Below are positions 34,298-43,330 of a stretch of DNA of 64,000 bases, piece by piece; the first letter of the stretch is position 1, and each line of letters starts with the position of its first letter. Under the pieces are notes generated by a model, which was not told the origin of the DNA, made no database searches, and worked only from the letters and a program-made list of their open reading frames with translations. Both the position numbers and the translations under genes were made by a program. The stretch spans positions 1,692,001 to 1,756,000 of the forward strand of contig NZ_CP089924.1 of NCBI RefSeq assembly GCF_021284765.1. Reading direction: 5' to 3'. The DNA is from Lysobacter sp. 5GHs7-4 (GTDB lineage Bacteria > Pseudomonadota > Gammaproteobacteria > Xanthomonadales > Xanthomonadaceae).

Positions 34298-35539
34298 ATG
34301 ACCGCAACCGCCCCGACTCGCGCCGCCGCGTTGGCTCCGATCGCTTCGGCCGAACGCATCCTCACCCTCGACGCTCTGCGCGGCCTGGCCTTGCTCGGCA
34401 TCTTGCTGATGAACGTGGAGTCGTTCACCGCGTCCATGCTCGATGCCGGCAGCGGTATCGATCCGCGCCAGGCGCGCTGGGACTGGCTGGCCGACGGCTT
34501 CGTCTATCTCTTCATCCAGGGCAAGTTCTGGACCTTGTTCGCGCTGTTGTTCGGCATGGGCTTCGCGGCCATGAGCGAACGCGCACGCGCGGCGGGCACC
34601 GATTTCCTGCCGCTGTACCTGCGCCGCGTCGTCGGCCTGCTCGCGATCGGGCTGGTGCACGCGCTGCTGATCTGGTCCGGCGACATCCTGGTCTGCTACG
34701 CCTTGGCCGCGTTCGCGCTGCTGGCGTTCCGAAATGCGCCGCTGGGCGCGCTGTGGCCGATCGGCGGAACCTTGAACCTGATGATCGCGGCGATGCTGCT
34801 GCTGGGAACGCTGGCGACCTTCGTGGCCGGCGATCTGATCGCGGACGCGGGCAGCGGCGCCGCCGACCGCGCCTTGCGCGCCAGCGAGGTCGCGGCCTAC
34901 GCGCGCGGCAGCTACGCCGAGGCGACCGCGATGCGCGTGCGCTACTTCTTCGGCCCCGGCATGGCCGGATTGATGGTGTTCGTGCCGATGGCGCTGGGCC
35001 TGTTCGCGATCGGCACCTGGTTCGTGCGCAGCGGCGCCATCGTCGAGCCGCAGCGCTACCGCCGTTTTTACTCGGTGCTGTTGTGGGCCGTCGGGCCGCT
35101 GGGCCTGGCGATCACGCTGGCCGGTCTGGTGATCGACAGCGAACCGCTGCTGATCGACAGCGGCATGGGCGGCTCCGACATGCTGGGCGCGACCCTGCAG
35201 ACGCTGGGCGCGCCGCTGATGTCGCTGGGCTATCTGGCCGCGCTGGTGCGCGTGCTGCAGCGCGGCGCGCGCTGGCCGCTGGCGTTCGGGCCGGCCGGAC
35301 GCATGGCGCTGACGCTGTACCTGATGCAGTCGGTGGCCGGCACGCTGCTGTTCTACGGCTATGGCCTGGGCTTGTGGGGCGAGGTTTCGCGCGCGCCGCA
35401 GGTGCTGGGCGCCTGCGTGTTCTTCGCGCTGCAACTGGCGTTCGCGCGCTGGTGGCTGGCGCGGTTCCGCTACGGCCCGATGGAGTGGCTGTGGCGTTGG
35501 TTCACTTACGCGCGCAGACCGGTGTTGCTGAAGGGATGA
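34298..35539 (+). CDS. DUF418 domain membrane protein (YeiB-like)
   Basis: 413 residues, about nine predicted helices. The N-terminus RILTLDALRGLALLGILLMNVESF is the family signature, and the C-terminal DUF418 domain carries GPAGRMALTLYLMQSVAGTLLFYG near residues 330-355. The family is predicted to transport or acylate; no function is firm. The C-terminus is short and basic (YARRPVLLKG). It stands alone between slyD and an inverted-pair repeat. Confidence 0.9.
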   Translation: MTATAPTRAAALAPIASAERILTLDALRGLALLGILLMNVESFTASMLDAGSGIDPRQARWDWLADGFVYLFIQGKFWTLFALLFGMGFAAMSERARAAGTDFLPLYLRRVVGLLAIGLVHALLIWSGDILVCYALAAFALLAFRNAPLGALWPIGGTLNLMIAAMLLLGTLATFVAGDLIADAGSGAADRALRASEVAAYARGSYAEATAMRVRYFFGPGMAGLMVFVPMALGLFAIGTWFVRSGAIVEPQRYRRFYSVLLWAVGPLGLAITLAGLVIDSEPLLIDSGMGGSDMLGATLQTLGAPLMSLGYLAALVRVLQRGARWPLAFGPAGRMALTLYLMQSVAGTLLFYGYGLGLWGEVSRAPQVLGACVFFALQLAFARWWLARFRYGPMEWLWRWFTYARRPVLLKG

Positions 35540-35566
35540 GAGCGTAACCCCGCGCTACTCAAGCCT

Positions 35567-35662
35567 CCCCCTTTGAAAAAGGGGGATTGAGGGGGATTTG
35601 CTTTTTCGCGCGAAGCCAAAGCCAAAGCAAATCCCCCCTAGCCCCCCTTTTCCAAAGGGGGG
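35567..35662. repeat. Inverted-pair repeat, CCCCCTTTG ... GGGGGATTTGC
   Basis: The left unit (35567-35601) has CCCCCTTTGAAAAAGGGGG, then GGGGGATTTGC. The right unit (35627-35662) is the near reverse complement from GCAAAT to CCAAAGGGGGG. Same architecture as 31978-32079, and again between convergent genes. Confidence 0.85.
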
Positions 35663-35682
35663 AATCCGTGCGCGGAGGGGCG

Positions 35683-37470
35683 TCAGTTCACCGCCGCCGC
35701 CGACCAGGCGCGCGCCACCGCCTGATACTCGGCCGAGCCGTTGCCGTACAGATCGGCGGCCGCCTGCAGGGTGCCCGTGCGCGCCTGCGGGTAGGTGGTG
35801 CTGGACACGAAGTAGCGCGTGAGCGCGCGGTACCAGATCGCGCCGGCCTTGGCGCGGCCGATGCCGACCAGGCTGGTGTCGCCGTTGCAGACCATCTGCG
35901 CGTCGGTGTAGCCGAACCCGGCCGGCGCCTTCGCGCCCTGGCTGAGCAGATAGAACTGGCGATTGCCGACGCCGGAGGTGTTGTGCGGATCGTGCGGACC
36001 GCGCGCGTAGGCCTGCGAAGCGCTGAAGCCGCCGGCGGGGTAGCACGAGAACGACTTGCCGTCGGCGTCCTGCTTGAACATCAGCCGCAGGCCCTTCTTG
36101 TCGCCGGGATTGCTGAAGAAGATTTCCTCGCCGATCAGGAAATCGCCCGGGTCGTTGACGTTGTCGACGCTGAACTCGACCAGGGTGCCGAAGATGTCCG
36201 ACACCGCCTCGTTGAGGCCGCCGGCGTCCTTGACGTTGTAGTAGCCCAGGCGCGCGGTGGCGCCGGTCACGCCATGGGTCATCTCGTGACCGGCCACGTC
36301 CACCGCCACCAGCGGCCGATAGGTGACGCCGTCGCCGTCGCCGTAGACCATCACGCCGTTCCAGCCGGCGTTGACGTAGTTGGTGCCGTAGTGGACGTAG
36401 CTCTTGGCGCCGGCGCCGTTGTTGGTGATGCCGTTGCGGCCGTGCACGCTCTTGTAATAGTCCCAGGTCGAGGCCACGCCGTAGTGGGCGTCGGCGGCGA
36501 CGGTGGCGCGGTCGGACAGGGCGTTGTTGCCCCAGGTGTTGTCGCTGTCGCTGAACAGCGTGGCGCCAGAGGTGCTGGTGCGATTGCGCGCGTCCCAGGT
36601 GGAGCCGCTGCCGCGCGCGACGTCGGTCATCTGGAAACCGCCGCTGACCGAATTGGTGCCGATGCCGACATCGCCCAGGGTCAGGGTCTTGCCGGTGCCG
36701 CTGGCGGCGGCGGAGTGGAAGCGATCGTCTTCCAACAGGACCTTGCCGTTGGCGGCGTCGAGGTAGTAGGTCATGTTGCCCGGGGCTTGGTCATTGCGAC
36801 GGTCGCCGAGCAAGTCGACCTGATAGGCCAGGGTCGGTCGGCCGCTGCGTGCGAACACCACCAGGCGGGTCGCTTCGATCTCGGTCACAGAACCGTCGAA
36901 GGCCGCGCCGGCTTCGATCTCGGCCTGGGCCGCGCTCAGCGTGGGCTTGAGGTTCGGACGCGCGAAGGTCTTCATCTCGTCGCCCTGGGTGATCGAAAGC
37001 AGCTTGCCGTTGCGCGTGTGCACGACCATGTCGCCGCCGATCACCGGCAGGCCCTGATAGCTGCGGTCCATGCGCACGTGCTCGGTGCCGTCGCGGTCGA
37101 CGATCACGTCGCGGGCGATGAAGCCGTCGGCCGGCATCCGGTGCACTTCGCGCGATGCCGTGCCTTCGAGCAGGCCGCGCGCGCGGTCCGCGGCCGGCGA
37201 GGCGTCGGCTTCGGCGGGCGAGGTCGAGGCGAACATCTGCTCGCTGCCGGGGCGGGCGCCGTCGCCGACGCGCGCCATCAGGGCGCGCAGGCCGCTGCCG
37301 GCGGGATGCGCATGGGTCTGGCCGGGCTGGCCCTGGGCCGAGGCGCCGCTGGCGTCCGAGCCAGGCAAGACGTGCCGATGCACGGCGCCGGACAGCGTGT
37401 CGGACTGGCTGGCCAGGAGGGCGAGCGCGCCGACGATGGCGGCGCTGAGCAGGGCGGTCTTCGCTTGCAT
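35683..37470 (-). CDS. Secreted M4 (thermolysin-like) metallopeptidase
   Basis: 595 residues from the ATG at 37470, which gives a signal peptide (MQAKTALLSAAIVGALALLA). A propeptide with an FTP-like region (about 110-220, RMDRSYQGLPVIGGDMVVH) precedes the catalytic domain. Zinc ligands are His395 and His399 in GHEMTHGVTG and Glu about 421 in GGLNEAVSD; PHNTSGVGNRQFYLL holds the substrate histidine. It ends right after the catalytic domain with no C-terminal PPC or P domain. It is probably an exported protein-degrading enzyme, fitting a predatory soil bacterium. Confidence 0.94.
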   Translation of the reverse strand: MQAKTALLSAAIVGALALLASQSDTLSGAVHRHVLPGSDASGASAQGQPGQTHAHPAGSGLRALMARVGDGARPGSEQMFASTSPAEADASPAADRARGLLEGTASREVHRMPADGFIARDVIVDRDGTEHVRMDRSYQGLPVIGGDMVVHTRNGKLLSITQGDEMKTFARPNLKPTLSAAQAEIEAGAAFDGSVTEIEATRLVVFARSGRPTLAYQVDLLGDRRNDQAPGNMTYYLDAANGKVLLEDDRFHSAAASGTGKTLTLGDVGIGTNSVSGGFQMTDVARGSGSTWDARNRTSTSGATLFSDSDNTWGNNALSDRATVAADAHYGVASTWDYYKSVHGRNGITNNGAGAKSYVHYGTNYVNAGWNGVMVYGDGDGVTYRPLVAVDVAGHEMTHGVTGATARLGYYNVKDAGGLNEAVSDIFGTLVEFSVDNVNDPGDFLIGEEIFFSNPGDKKGLRLMFKQDADGKSFSCYPAGGFSASQAYARGPHDPHNTSGVGNRQFYLLSQGAKAPAGFGYTDAQMVCNGDTSLVGIGRAKAGAIWYRALTRYFVSSTTYPQARTGTLQAAADLYGNGSAEYQAVARAWSAAAVN

Positions 37471-37714
37471 GTGCGTGAGTCCCCAATGACTAAAGAATGG
37501 TTGGTGGATACGGTCCACATCCGGTACTGTTTTGTCCTTACGACTCGCGCGAGCCAGCGCAGCGCTGCGGCGCTTACTTGCCGAGTTCTTGAACCGTAAG
37601 TGCCGCGACGATGCGTTTTGCGACGGCGCAAGCCGCGAATGGCGCTCATCGTCGGATTGCGGTCACACTTCCGGATCTTCGATCGACCCGAGCACAGCCT
37701 TGTCGAGTGAATCC

Positions 37715-38992
37715 ATGCACATGGCGCAGACGGATGCGCCGCGCGATACCGACGTCGCCATCGTCGGCGGCGGCGTCATCGGGCTGGCGTCGGCGCTGGC
37801 CTTGCTGAACGACGGCCGCCGCGTCTGCGTGTTGGAAGCCAACACCCTGGGCAGCGGAAGTTCGCACGGAAACTGTGGAACGATTACGCCCAGCCACGCG
37901 ACCCCGCTGGCCGCGCCCGGGGTGATTTCGCAGGCCCTGCGCTGGATGCTCACCCCCGATGCGCCGCTGTACGTGCATCCGCGCCTGGATCCGCGCCTGT
38001 GGGGCTGGCTGTTGCGTTTCGCCCTGCGCTGCAACGCGCGCGACTGGCGCCGCAGCGCGATGGCCAAATCCGCGCTGCTCAACGACTCGCGCGCGCGCCT
38101 GCAGGACTGGGTGCGCGACTACGGCCTGCATTGCGAGTTCGAGCAGAGCGGCGTCGACTACGTGTTCCGCGACCCGCGCGCGTTCGCGGCCGGGCAGATC
38201 GAGCTCGACCTGCTGCGCGAATTCGGCATCCGCGTCGAGCTGATCGACGGACGCGCCTACGAGGCGCGCGATCCCGCGTTCAAGCCCGGTATCGCCGGTG
38301 CGATCTGCTTCGATCACGACGCGGTGCTGCGCCCCGACCGCTACGTCGACGCATTGGCGCAGGCCGTGCGCGAGCGCGGCGGCGAGATCGCCGAGCACTG
38401 CCGCCTGCAATCGCTGGACCGCGACGGCGCGGGCGCGAGGCTGATCACTTCGCGCGGGCCGATGCGCGCGCGCGAAGTCGTGTTCGCGCTGGGCGCCTGG
38501 TCGCCGCAGTTGTCCGAGGCGATCGGCCTGCCGGGCCTGAAGCGCGCGATCCAGCCCGGCAAGGGCTATTCGATCACCTACGACCGGCCCGCGCGCGTGC
38601 CCTTGCGGCCGGTGGTGCTGCGCGAGCGCAAGGTCTGCGTGACCGCCTGGGGCAGCGGCTACCGCCTGGGCAGCACCATGGAATTTTCCGGCTACGACGA
38701 CAGCCTCAACCCGCGCCGCCTGGCGGCGCTGGAACGCGGCGCGGCCGAGTACCTGCACGAACCGGTCGGCCCGGTCGAGCGCGAGCGCTGGTACGGCTGG
38801 CGCCCGATGAGCAGCGACGACGTGCCGCTGATCGGGCGTGTGCCCGGCCGCGACGGCCTGTGGCTGTCCACCGGCCACGGCATGATGGGCGTGAGCATGA
38901 GCGCCGGCAGCGGCCAGCTCCTCGCCGACCTGATCGCCGGGCGCGCGCCCGCGATCGACCCCACGCCCTACCGACCGGAGCGTTTCGCATGA
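37715..38992 (+). CDS. FAD-dependent amino-acid oxidoreductase (DadA-like)
   Basis: 425 residues. An N-terminal dinucleotide-binding motif VAIVGGGVIGLASALALLNDG is followed by LGSGSSHGNCGTITPSHATPL, the DadA-type flavin contact, and the C-terminal motif GLWLSTGHGMMGVSMSAGSGQLLADLIAG. D-amino acid dehydrogenases deaminate D-amino acids to keto acids at the inner membrane; hydroxyproline-type oxidases look similar, so the substrate is open. The ATG at 37715 has GAG 7 bases upstream; 37721 is an alternative. It overlaps the glutathione reductase gene (ATGA) and heads a five-gene run. Confidence 0.88.
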   Translation: MHMAQTDAPRDTDVAIVGGGVIGLASALALLNDGRRVCVLEANTLGSGSSHGNCGTITPSHATPLAAPGVISQALRWMLTPDAPLYVHPRLDPRLWGWLLRFALRCNARDWRRSAMAKSALLNDSRARLQDWVRDYGLHCEFEQSGVDYVFRDPRAFAAGQIELDLLREFGIRVELIDGRAYEARDPAFKPGIAGAICFDHDAVLRPDRYVDALAQAVRERGGEIAEHCRLQSLDRDGAGARLITSRGPMRAREVVFALGAWSPQLSEAIGLPGLKRAIQPGKGYSITYDRPARVPLRPVVLRERKVCVTAWGSGYRLGSTMEFSGYDDSLNPRRLAALERGAAEYLHEPVGPVERERWYGWRPMSSDDVPLIGRVPGRDGLWLSTGHGMMGVSMSAGSGQLLADLIAGRAPAIDPTPYRPERFA

Positions 38993-40344
38993 ACGCCGTA
39001 TTGCGCGACTTCGACCTGATCGTCATCGGCGGCGGCTCCGGCGGCCTGGCCGGTGCGTTCCGCGCCGCCGAACACGGCGCCCGCGTCGCCCTGCTGGAGC
39101 CCAACCTGTTGGGCGGCACCTGCGTCAACGTCGGCTGCGTGCCGAAGAAGGCGATGTGGCTGGCCGCCGAGGTCGCCGGCCGACTGCGCATGGCGCGCGA
39201 CCTGGGGTTCGATGTCGCCGAAGCGCCGGCGTTGGATTGGCCGACCTTCATCGCCCACCGCCAGCGCTACATCGCCAACATTCACGACAGCTACCGCCGC
39301 CGTCTCGATGCGAACGGGATCGTGGTGGCGCCGATGCGCGCCCACTTCATCGACGCGCGCACCATCGAGTGCATGGACGGCGTACGCCTGAGCGCACCCA
39401 ACATCCTCATCGCCACCGGCGGGCATCCCGTGCGGCCGGCGCTGCCGGGCGCCGAACTGGGCGGCGTGTCGGACGATTTCTTCCAATGGACCGCGGCGCC
39501 CGAACGCGTGGCCATCGTCGGCGGCGGCTACATCGCGGTCGAACTGGCTGGCCTGCTGCAGGCCCTGGGCAGCCGCGTAGACCTGCTGGTGCGCGGCCGG
39601 TTGCTGGACGGGTTCGACACCGAACTGGTCGAGCAGTTGGGCGAGGACTACCGCCACGCCGGCGTGCACCTGCAATTCGGCCATCGCCTGGCCGCGGTCG
39701 AACGCGACGGCGAGGGCGTGCGCCTGCGCGACGCCGACGGCGGTCTTAGCGAGCGTTACGACCGTCTGCTGTTCGCGACCGGGCGCGCGGCCAACACCGC
39801 AGGCCTGCACTTGGACGCGGCCGGCGTGCGCACCGATGCGAACGGCTACGTCCAGGTCGACGCACGCCACGCCACCAACGTCGCCGGCATCCATGCGGTC
39901 GGCGACGTCACCGCCGATCCGGCGCTGACGCCGGTGGCGATCGCGGCCGCGCGACGGCTCATGGACCGCCTCTACGGCGGCGCCAGCGCGGTGTTCGACG
40001 CGCAGGACATTCCCACCGTGGTGTTCTCGCATCCGCCGATCGGCAAGGTCGGCCTGACCGAAGCGCAAGCGCGCGAACAGCACGGCGACGCGGTGCGCGT
40101 GTACCGCGCCGGCTTCCGGCCGATGTTGCACGCTTTGGTCAATTCGCCGCAGCGCAGCTTGTTCAAACTGGTGTGCGTGGGCGAGGAGCGGCGCGTGATC
40201 GGCATCCATCTGATGGGCGAGGCCGCCGACGAGATCCTGCAGGGCTTCGCCGTGGCGCTCAAGCGCGGCATCACCCTGGACGATCTGCGCGACACGGTCG
40301 CGATCCATCCGACCAGCGCCGAGGAAGTGGTGCTGATGCGGTAG
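38989..40344 (+). CDS. gor: Glutathione-disulfide reductase
   Basis: 451 residues. GGGSGGLAGAFRAAEHGARVALLEP binds FAD; the redox pair is in LGGTCVNVGCVPKKAMW; AIVGGGYIAVELAGLLQALGS binds NADPH; and the C-terminal HPTSAEEVVLMR holds the catalytic His-Glu pair. It reduces oxidised glutathione in the cytoplasm. The length is normal. It is translationally coupled to the oxidase upstream, which may produce hydrogen peroxide or feed electrons; the pairing therefore makes sense as redox protection, by inference. Confidence 0.92.
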   Translation: MNAVLRDFDLIVIGGGSGGLAGAFRAAEHGARVALLEPNLLGGTCVNVGCVPKKAMWLAAEVAGRLRMARDLGFDVAEAPALDWPTFIAHRQRYIANIHDSYRRRLDANGIVVAPMRAHFIDARTIECMDGVRLSAPNILIATGGHPVRPALPGAELGGVSDDFFQWTAAPERVAIVGGGYIAVELAGLLQALGSRVDLLVRGRLLDGFDTELVEQLGEDYRHAGVHLQFGHRLAAVERDGEGVRLRDADGGLSERYDRLLFATGRAANTAGLHLDAAGVRTDANGYVQVDARHATNVAGIHAVGDVTADPALTPVAIAAARRLMDRLYGGASAVFDAQDIPTVVFSHPPIGKVGLTEAQAREQHGDAVRVYRAGFRPMLHALVNSPQRSLFKLVCVGEERRVIGIHLMGEAADEILQGFAVALKRGITLDDLRDTVAIHPTSAEEVVLMR

Positions 40345-40408
40345 CGGTGGCCGGTACGGAGCGGGTGGTGCACGGCCCGCGTCGACACATTCCCAAGGAG
40401 TCGGACGC

Positions 40409-42502
40409 ATGAAGCAGTGGCGGGGTTGGGTGCTGGCGGGGGCGCTGATCGGCGCGCCGGCGGCGCAGGGCATGGAGATCGCTGACCTGCTCGGCGCGCC
40501 GCAGCCGGACGCGCCGGTCGCGGCCGCGCAAGCGCCGGTGATCGCCTGGGTGGCGAACGAGCGCGCCGTGCGCAACCTGTGGGTCGCGCGCGCGCCGGAC
40601 TTCGCGCCGCGCCGTCTTACCCGTTACGACCAGGACGATGGCCAGGTACTGAGCTCGCTCGCGCTCAGCGCCGACGGCCGCGCGTTGGCTTACGTGCGCG
40701 GCGGCGGTCCGGACGCCGCCGGCAATGCCAGCAACCCCGTTGGCGATCCCGACGGCGCCGAACAGGCGGTATGGGTGGTGGCCACCGACGGCGCGGCCGA
40801 TGGCGCGGTCGCGCCGCAGCGCGTGGGCGCGGGTCGCGGCGTGATGTTCGCGCCCGGCGGCGACGCGCTGATCGTGCAGGGCAAGGGCGTGAGCTGCCAG
40901 GCGAACCCGCTGACTCAGGCCAAGGCGCCGGCCTGGTGCGTGGAAGGGCTGTTGAAGACGCGCGGCGCCAGCAGCGCGGTGGCGTTCTCGCCGGACGGCG
41001 GACGCCTGCTGTTCGTCAGCAACCGCGGCGACCACAGCTTCATCGGCGTGCTCGACCTGGCTGCGCGCGAAGTGCGCTGGATCGCGCCGGATTTCAACAA
41101 CGACAGCGCCCCGGCGTGGTCGCCGGACGGCAAGCGCATCGCGTTCCTGCGCACGGCCGGCACGCGGCCGGGGCAGGCGTTCGATCTGACCGCGGCCAAT
41201 CCGTTCGAGGTCTGGGTGGGAGATGCGGACAGCGGCCAGGCGCGGCGCGTGTTCCGCTCCAGCGACAGCGCCGGCGGTTACGCGCAGTTCGCCGTGACCG
41301 AGCCGTTGCGCTGGAGTCGCGACGGGCGATTGCTGTTCGCGTCCGAGCAGAGCGGCTGGCTGCAGTGGTATGCGCTGTCGCCCGAGGGCGGCGCGCCAGT
41401 CGCGGTCAGTCGCGGCGAGTGCGAAGTCGAGACGGCGGCGTTGAGCGACACCGGCACGCTGGTCTACAGCGCCAATTGCGACGACATCGAGCGCCGCCAG
41501 GTGTACAGCGCCGCCGCCGGCGCCGCGCCCAAGCGGCTCAGCGGCGACGGTCAGATCGCCACCGATCCGCTGCCGCTGGCGGGCGCGCAGTGGATCGCGT
41601 TCCGGCATGCCGACGCGCGCCGCCCGACCGCGATCGCGGTGATGCCGGCCACGGGCGGCGAGCCGCGGCGTATCTTCCCGGCGCGGTTGCCGGACGCGTT
41701 CCCGCTGCAGTCGCTGGTCGAGCCCAAGACGATCACGCTGCGCGCCGCCGACGGCGTGATCTCGCACGCGACCGTGTTCCTGCCGCCGGCCTCGTTCGAG
41801 GGCAAGCGGCCGGCGCTGGTATACGTGCACGGCGGTCCGATCCGGCAGATGCTGCCGGGCTGGCACTACAGCAGCTACTACTACAACGACTACGCCAGCA
41901 ACCAATGGCTGGCCAGTCGCGGCTTCGTGGTGCTGGCGCTGAACTTCCGCGCCGGCACCGGTTACGGCCAGGCCTTCCGGCGCGCCGCCAGACAAGGGCC
42001 GCGCGGCGCCAGCGAGTACCAGGACGTGCTGGCCGCGCACAAGCACCTGGCCGGTCTGGAGCAGGTCGATGCGCGTCGTATCGGCATCTACGGCGGCTCC
42101 TACGGCGGTTATCTGACCGCGCAGGCGCTGTCGCGCAATTCCGATCTGTTCGCGGCCGGCGTCGACCGCCACGGCGTGCACGACTGGCGCGAGAGCGCCA
42201 AGGGTGGCGACAACAGCGGCCTGTGGGGGCTGAAGCCGGACGAGCTGGAGCTGGCGGGGCAGTCCTCGCCGGTCGCGCAGGTGCAGGGCTGGCGCTCGCC
42301 GGTGCTGTTCGTGCACGGCGACGACGACCGCGCGGTCAAGTTCAGCCAGAGCATCGACCTGGTCGAGCGCCTGCGCGCGCAGGGCGCGGCGGTGGAAACC
42401 CTGGTCGTTCCGGACGAGGATCACTTCTTCCTGCGCTACGCGACCTGGATGCGCGTGCACCGCAGTACCATGGACTTCTTCGAGCGCCAGCTGACACCCT
42501 GA
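40409..42502 (+). CDS. Secreted S9-family peptidase (dipeptidyl peptidase-like)
   Basis: 697 residues with a signal peptide ending GAPAAQG. WD/propeller-type repeats (LSALALSADGRALAYV, AVAFSPDGGRLLFVSNRG, APAWSPDGKRIAFLR) fill the first 420 residues. The hydrolase domain has Ser about 564 in GGSYGGYLTAQAL, Asp about 639 in HGDDDRAVKF and His about 671 in DEDHFFLR. It probably trims peptides in the periplasm. It lies 64 bases after gor and 6 bases before hutG, so it belongs to the same run. Confidence 0.92.
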   Translation: MKQWRGWVLAGALIGAPAAQGMEIADLLGAPQPDAPVAAAQAPVIAWVANERAVRNLWVARAPDFAPRRLTRYDQDDGQVLSSLALSADGRALAYVRGGGPDAAGNASNPVGDPDGAEQAVWVVATDGAADGAVAPQRVGAGRGVMFAPGGDALIVQGKGVSCQANPLTQAKAPAWCVEGLLKTRGASSAVAFSPDGGRLLFVSNRGDHSFIGVLDLAAREVRWIAPDFNNDSAPAWSPDGKRIAFLRTAGTRPGQAFDLTAANPFEVWVGDADSGQARRVFRSSDSAGGYAQFAVTEPLRWSRDGRLLFASEQSGWLQWYALSPEGGAPVAVSRGECEVETAALSDTGTLVYSANCDDIERRQVYSAAAGAAPKRLSGDGQIATDPLPLAGAQWIAFRHADARRPTAIAVMPATGGEPRRIFPARLPDAFPLQSLVEPKTITLRAADGVISHATVFLPPASFEGKRPALVYVHGGPIRQMLPGWHYSSYYYNDYASNQWLASRGFVVLALNFRAGTGYGQAFRRAARQGPRGASEYQDVLAAHKHLAGLEQVDARRIGIYGGSYGGYLTAQALSRNSDLFAAGVDRHGVHDWRESAKGGDNSGLWGLKPDELELAGQSSPVAQVQGWRSPVLFVHGDDDRAVKFSQSIDLVERLRAQGAAVETLVVPDEDHFFLRYATWMRVHRSTMDFFERQLTP

Positions 42503-42508
42503 ATACCG

Positions 42509-43330
42509 ATGAGTACCGCTTCCGCGAATAGCGTCCCCGCGCCGACCCAACCGGTCCTGCAACTGCACCGCGGCACCGCGCCCCTGCTGATCAGCCTGCC
42601 GCACGACGGCAGCGCGATCCCGCCGGCGCTGGCCGACCGCATGCAGCCGCCGGCGCGGCAGGCGCCGGACACCGACTGGCACGTGTCGTTGCTGTACGCG
42701 TTCGCGCGCGAGCTGGGCGCCTCGCTGCTGGTGCCGCGCTATTCGCGCTACGTGGTCGACCTCAACCGTCCGCCCGACGACACCTCGCTGTACCCCGGCC
42801 AGAACACCACCGGCCTGTGCCCGGCGGTGCGTTTCACCGGCGAGCCGGTGTACCTGGACGGTCAGGAACCCACGCCCGACGAGGTCGCCGCGCGCGTCGA
42901 TGCCTATTGGCGCCCCTACCACGAGGCGTTGAGCGCCGAACTCGAACGCCTCCGCGCCGAACACGGCCGGGTGGTGCTGTGGGAAGGGCATTCGATCAAG
43001 GGCAGCGAGCTGCCGTTCCTGTTCGATGGCCGCCTGCCGGACCTCAACCTGGGCACCTCCGGCGGCGCCAGCTGCTCGCCGCAGTTGCAGGCGCGGCTGG
43101 AAGCGGTGCTGGCCGGGCAAGGCGGCTACGACTGGATCGTCAACGGACGCTTCAAGGGCGGCTACATCACCCGCCATTACGCCGCGCCCGCCGACGGCGT
43201 GCAGGCGGTGCAGCTGGAGCTGAGCCAGCGCAACTACATGGACGAGGACAGTTTCGCCTACGACGAGATCAAGGCCGCCAAGCTGCAACCGCTGCTGGCC
43301 GAACTGCTGCGGACCTGCCTGGCCGCATGA
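42509..43330 (+). CDS. hutG: N-formylglutamate deformylase
   Basis: 273 residues. It hydrolyses N-formylglutamate to glutamate and formate, the last step of one histidine-degradation route. LLISLPHDGSAIPPAL, DTDWHVSLLYAFA, YSRYVVDLNRPPDDTSLYPGQ and VVLWEGHSIKGSELPFLFDG are the family blocks with metal-binding His and Glu. No hutH, hutU or hutI is in the window, so it is either a detached hut gene or serves another formyl-amino acid. The stop overlaps the next gene (ATGA). Confidence 0.92.
   Translation: MSTASANSVPAPTQPVLQLHRGTAPLLISLPHDGSAIPPALADRMQPPARQAPDTDWHVSLLYAFARELGASLLVPRYSRYVVDLNRPPDDTSLYPGQNTTGLCPAVRFTGEPVYLDGQEPTPDEVAARVDAYWRPYHEALSAELERLRAEHGRVVLWEGHSIKGSELPFLFDGRLPDLNLGTSGGASCSPQLQARLEAVLAGQGGYDWIVNGRFKGGYITRHYAAPADGVQAVQLELSQRNYMDEDSFAYDEIKAAKLQPLLAELLRTCLAA

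Noticed and set aside
40271..43288. 1005-codon minus-strand open frame
   Set aside because: Antisense to the S9 peptidase and hutG, which have clear family motifs; the frame itself has none.
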